Source: CAYWNK01 sp964459495 (GTDB lineage: Bacteria; Planctomycetota; UBA1135; GCA-002686595). From it: 36,642 nucleotides of DNA. Position 1 is the first letter of the stretch. Each line of letters opens with the position of its first letter. This document shows, one piece after another, positions 33,426-36,642 of this stretch. The translations under genes and the position numbers were made by a program. The stretch is taken from positions 1 to 36,642 of the forward strand of contig CAYWNK010000028.1 in the NCBI GenBank assembly GCA_964459495.1. Reading direction: 5' to 3'. Below the pieces are notes generated by a model that did not search any database, had not been told where the DNA came from, and saw only the letters and a list, made by a program, of their open reading frames with translations.

Positions 33426-33563
33426 GTCGGATACATTGGCTGCGCGGAGTTCAAACGAGTGATGAACAATGCCCAGGCCTTCAATGAGATCTGCGTGGCC
33501 GCTGGAGGGCCCTCATTGCCTCCCTTCCCTGACACACCGGCCGAATGCACTCTGTCCGAGTAG
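33426..33563 (+). pseudogene. Possible C-terminal remnant of an unknown protein
   Basis: Directly after the ISL3 stop one frame reads 'VGYIGCAEFKRVMNNAQAFN' then 'EICVAAGGPSLPPFPDTPAE' and 'CTLSE' before a TAG. The even, protein-like composition with spaced cysteines suggests a real coding tail whose front was removed by the ISL3 insertion. An ATG at 33462 would give only 33 residues. No family recognised. Confidence 0.3.
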
Positions 33564-33601
33564 CCCCCCAAGAACGCAAGTACCGATTTAGAAGACTTCT
33601 T

Positions 33602-34525
33602 ATGAAGATCTGCACCGCCCCGTTAGCGCTAGCCCTATCCCTGCCGTTCCTGGCGGCTGCGGCACCGTCGCACTTGCGGAGCCAAGGCCCTCAGCCTCCC
33701 TCCACGCCCTGGTTTTCATTCACTGGTGGGAGCACGGCGCTCAAGAGGTACTCGAATCAGTACTCAGTGAGGGCTATCCCTTCCCCCGGCGAGAGTCGGG
33801 TGGTCCTTCGGTACTACTCAGCTCACAGCGGAACCCCAAGCCAGTTGTTTCCTCTGGCAACTGGCAATCGCATCCACACCCGCGAGATCTACTTCGCCAC
33901 TCGATACTGGCCCATTGGCATCGAGTGGATCGACGGCACGGACGACGCCATCGTGATGGGGATTAGCCCAGCTGATGGAGATACTGTCATTTTTGAAAGG
34001 TGGTCCTTCAATGGCAATCAGCTCCCTCTGGCTATCCAGCAATCACCACCAGGAGGCGGATCGGGTGGCGCGATTGGGTGGACACTGCCGAACAGGAAGA
34101 GGGTAGATCTGCTTTGGTCGGTTCGAACCACAGATCTTGGAATGACCGGGATCCCCTCCTTCATCAAGGAGAATGGAGCCAATGGCACCCACAACCGGTT
34201 TTTCATCGGTGAGCGTGGCGCGCCGCGCATCTATGACCTCGATCTTGGCACCAAGTCCAGCGTCCTAGCGGCCAGCGCCTCTCCCGCGCAAAACCCTATG
34301 GTTGTCGCCCCTGACCTAAGCGTAGAGGATTGGCAAGTGTGTCAGGGTCTTCGTCACGCCGACGATGGGGTCATCTACCAAATCGCCAGCCGAGACCAAC
34401 AATATCGGAACATCATATTCCTCGTAGACTCCAATGCCGATGGCACTCTAGATGCGTGGACTCGCAATACCGTCCATATGCCCAGATACGGCGTATTGGA
34501 CACAGCGATCGACTCGCGGTTCTAG
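33602..34525 (+). CDS. Secreted protein of unknown function
   Basis: 307 residues from the ATG at 33602, chosen because it gives a clean signal peptide, 'MKICTAPLALALSLPFLAAA'. The mature part is beta-rich with aromatic residues: 'TPWFSFTGGSTALKRYSNQY', 'REIYFATRYWPIGIEWIDGT', 'VIFERWSFNGNQLPLAIQQ', 'NRFFIGERGAPRIYDLDLG' and a calcium-loop-like 'VDSNADGTLDAW' near the end. It has no recognised domain. It lacks the C-terminal module of the other two secreted proteins and ends abruptly after 'DTAIDSRF', so it may be truncated. A short frame downstream (34546 to 34755, 'VAVGTPVTGASTRSDPSG') could be its displaced tail. Codon use is less GC-biased than in the left part of the window. Confidence 0.6.
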   Translation: MKICTAPLALALSLPFLAAAAPSHLRSQGPQPPSTPWFSFTGGSTALKRYSNQYSVRAIPSPGESRVVLRYYSAHSGTPSQLFPLATGNRIHTREIYFATRYWPIGIEWIDGTDDAIVMGISPADGDTVIFERWSFNGNQLPLAIQQSPPGGGSGGAIGWTLPNRKRVDLLWSVRTTDLGMTGIPSFIKENGANGTHNRFFIGERGAPRIYDLDLGTKSSVLAASASPAQNPMVVAPDLSVEDWQVCQGLRHADDGVIYQIASRDQQYRNIIFLVDSNADGTLDAWTRNTVHMPRYGVLDTAIDSRF

Positions 34526-35001
34526 CGTAGATACGGAGCCCGTGCATGATGGGTGTCGCGGTGGGGACCCCGGTCACCGGAGCCTCCACCCGCTCAGATC
34601 CCAGCGGCACGGGGCTACTGGTGGTGTATCAGCCCTTACGGAGTTCGCATTTGCCTAACCCCGCCCTCGGCAGCCTGACGGCGATCGAGGAGGCGGTCCC
34701 CAGTGAGACGATCCCCTTCACTGTGGGGCAACCCCCTTCCTTGCTCCAGGCCTAGCTAACCCGTTTCCTTCACGAGTGGCGGCATTGGGCCTTGGCCCCC
34801 GAGTTGACGACCGATTGGCGGCGCAAGACCTCGGACTACTGCTCCGAACTGACTGCGGCCACGATTCTGATGTCGATTCGCGGGGCAGGTACGCCGAATC
34901 CTGCCGACTTGAACTGCCCGACCTAATCCTCTCCCCTCCAGATCCCTGGTCAGAGCAAGGTCGCAGCAGAGTGAGTACGACGCCTCGGCGCTTCCCTACG
35001 T
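34526..35001. other. Gap between the secreted protein and the IS1380 element
   Basis: A 69-residue frame at 34546 to 34755 has a protein-like middle ('TGLLVVYQPLRSSHLPNPAL') and could be the broken tail of the preceding secreted protein in another frame, but it has no ribosome site I would trust. From 34756 to 35001 nothing coding is seen; one end of the IS1380 element must lie here or just before, but its inverted repeat was not recognised. Confidence 0.35.
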
Positions 35002-36405
35002 CTAGCTACACGCGACGCGATGCCAGTCTTGGATCAGTAAGTCCTGTAGCGGGTAGGAACCGCTCATGGAGACCCAGATCCTCCTGGCTGTCACCCGCAC
35101 CCGCGCACCGACTTTCAGCAGCCGCGTTCGAATGGTGCCGAACTGCGCCTTCGAGAGCTCGGTCCCTGCAAGCCCGATGCGGCGCAGCTCGCTCATGAGG
35201 ACGTACGCCAACGATGACAGGTACAGCCGTACCTGGTTGGCCCGGATGAGGCCGCAGCTTGTCCGATCGGCGAAGAGGTCGAGTTGCTGCTCCTTGATCC
35301 GGTTCTCCATGTCGCCACGTGCGCAGTAGAGGTCCTCGTAGAGCTCACGAGCATCGATGCTCCCCGTTGAGAGGGAGGTCACGACGAATCGAGGGTTCGA
35401 GCGGCCCGGAATGTGCACGACTTTCGCGACGACACGCCGGGTCCCTGACCAGCTGGAGCGTGTGCGATAGCTCAGCTCCTTGAATCGTCGCACAGGCTTT
35501 CCCGATCCGGCTGACTGTGTGTGCACCTCATCCAGGTCCTTTGCAATCCGGCCGAAGAGGCGATCGTTTTTGGCCAATCCAAGCACGAAATCGACAGCTT
35601 CCTGCGCTTCGCACCAGGCCATGAGCCAGTCTCGGCAGAAGCCGGAGTCTCCCCGCACAATGATCCTCGTCTCCGGCCAGGATCCTCGGATACGCCCGAC
35701 GATGTGCTCGAGCTCGTCCAGGGATCCGCTGGCTCCATCCCGGTCAGCGGCGCGCAGCCTAGAGCACAGCAGATGGCCATCAACGAAGATGTACAGCGGC
35801 AAGAAGCAGTAACGATGGTGGCCCCCGTGGAAGAAGCGACCGTCCTGGTTGCCATGGATTGGATCGTCGGTGGCGTCAAGGTCGACCACAATCTCCTCAG
35901 GCGCCTCGTCGTAGGCCTCCAGAAACAGGTCGACAAGCAGGTCGTCGACGGCCCCTTGGTTCAGGCCGATGCGGTTGTACCGATTGTCTGCCGCGATGCC
36001 GGGGTGGGACAGCTCCAGGCGGTGGAGGGGCGCAGGTGAGGCCAGAGCCAGGCCGGCATCGGCTGGGCGCTTCCGGCTCGTCCCCTTCGGATCGATCTTC
36101 TCGACAACGCTGGTCAGAAGCGGGTCGAGGCGAAGCCGGTCGTGATCGTTGACGTCCTCGTAGCCTAGGGCGATCGCCAAGACCCGCTGGCTTGCCAGTT
36201 GAGTGACCGTGTGCTCGACTCGGCTGGGGTCCCTGTGGTCCGTAAAGCACTCGGCGAAGCGCCTCAGGATGCCGCGTTTCTTCTCGACCGCCTGGAGCAG
36301 CAAGACTCCGACATCCGTAGTGATGTCGCCTCAGTCGAAGCGGGCAACGATTTCACGGCGGCCAGGGGCCTTGGCACGGATCTCAGCGGGAGTACACTCT
36401 GTCAT
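35002..36405 (-). pseudogene. IS1380-family transposase broken by one TGA
   Basis: The full frame would start with the ATG at 36405 ('MTECTPAEIRAKAPGRREI'), continue 'VARFD', meet TGA at 36333 to 36331 (codon 25), and go on 'GDITTDVGVLLLQAVEKKRG'. IS1380 proteins read 'FDGG.ITSDGGvlLLrEvd' here, so the TGA is a GGA (Gly) codon changed at one base. Beyond it the frame is intact for 433 residues: 'QRVLAIALGYEDVNDHDRLR', 'VVDLDATDDPIHGNQDGRFF', 'CFLPLYIFVDGHLLCSRL', 'IIVRGDSGFCRDWLMAWCE' and 'RGDMENRIKEQQLDLFADRT'. These hold the IS1380 DDE residues (DLDATDD, RGDSGF, ENRIKE). Initiation at a TTG (36303) could give an N-terminally shortened protein. Element ends not identified. Confidence 0.87.
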
Positions 36406-36642
36406 CGAAGCCGGTGTTCGGGAGAATGGCGTTGGAGGTCAAGTACCACCGTTATCTCACGAATGCCGGCTCGTTAACAGGGGGCTGGTGAGGGATAGGG
36501 GCTAGAAGCTCGCTAGCGTAGGGAGGAACACGCGGGTTCAAGAGACCCATTTCACGGACATTCTAGAAACACCAATGCGTATACATGAGATAGCTCATAC
36601 ATGCAATCATCGTGCTCACAGCCGCGATGACCCTATCCCGAC
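36406..36642. other. Window end, no gene
   Basis: No coding frame can be supported. It contains a small hairpin ATGAG/CTCAT at about 36585 to 36598 in a relatively AT-rich stretch. It should include the outer end of the IS1380 element, which I could not place. Confidence 0.35.

Noticed and set aside
36331..36333. Reassigned TGA coding for glycine, as in Gracilibacteria
   Set aside because: TGA ends many intact genes here (for example the SPFH genes and HMGR), and glycine codons are otherwise normal, so a mutation is the simpler explanation.

Overview
The window looks like a chromosomal piece of a high-GC member of the Planctomycetota. This rests on three things: exported proteins that share a C-terminal module ending in a 'FQAWYRDVNP..TSNFS' signature, which I associate with planctomycete secretomes; a protein made of tandem SANT/Myb-like repeats; and frequent weak or absent Shine-Dalgarno sites. 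No rRNA, tRNA or CRISPR array is visible, so the placement is an inference.

Left part (1 to about 17.3 kb) is dense, housekeeping-like and mostly intact. It holds the C-terminal end of a DNA polymerase III alpha (DnaE-family) subunit, a SANT/Myb-repeat protein, PTS Enzyme I, a membrane-anchored coiled-coil protein with an acidic tail, and a perfect 18-bp-stem terminator shared with the convergent tex gene. Then come a DJ-1/PfpI-fold protein that has lost its nucleophile, a beta-propeller-like protein, elongation factor G, and an HMG-CoA reductase with all four catalytic residues. The reductase is translationally coupled to a degenerate LytM/M23-like membrane protein. Running the other way is a three-gene overlapping cassette of two SPFH/band-7 proteins and a four-helix membrane protein.

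Middle part (17.3 to 28.1 kb) is dominated by exported or surface proteins: a beta-repeat protein, a DUF1565/right-handed beta-helix protein, a decayed SGNH-hydrolase gene and a small membrane protein. It also carries a compact four-gene cluster (23.2 to 28.1 kb) in which two cytoplasmic alpha-helical proteins, a tiny secreted peptide and a 1030-residue membrane-anchored multi-domain beta-sandwich protein lie in tandem. A remnant of an IS91-type transposase sits in a 1.2-kb gene-poor gap between the membrane protein and this cluster.

Right part (28.1 to 36.6 kb) is an insertion-sequence graveyard with two more exported proteins. It holds an IS3-family element with recognisable 22-bp inverted repeats but a nonsense codon in orfB and a shifted orfA end, an IS110 N-terminal fragment next to an N-terminally truncated ISL3 transposase, and an IS1380 transposase broken by one TGA at codon 25. 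Every transposase seen is damaged or shortened, so the region seems to receive elements and let them decay.

The strongest unexplained signals are an identical 16-bp perfect palindrome (GCATTCCTAGGAATGC) in two intergenic sites 15.4 kb apart, the four-gene surface-protein cluster, the SPFH pair cassette, and the SANT-repeat protein.
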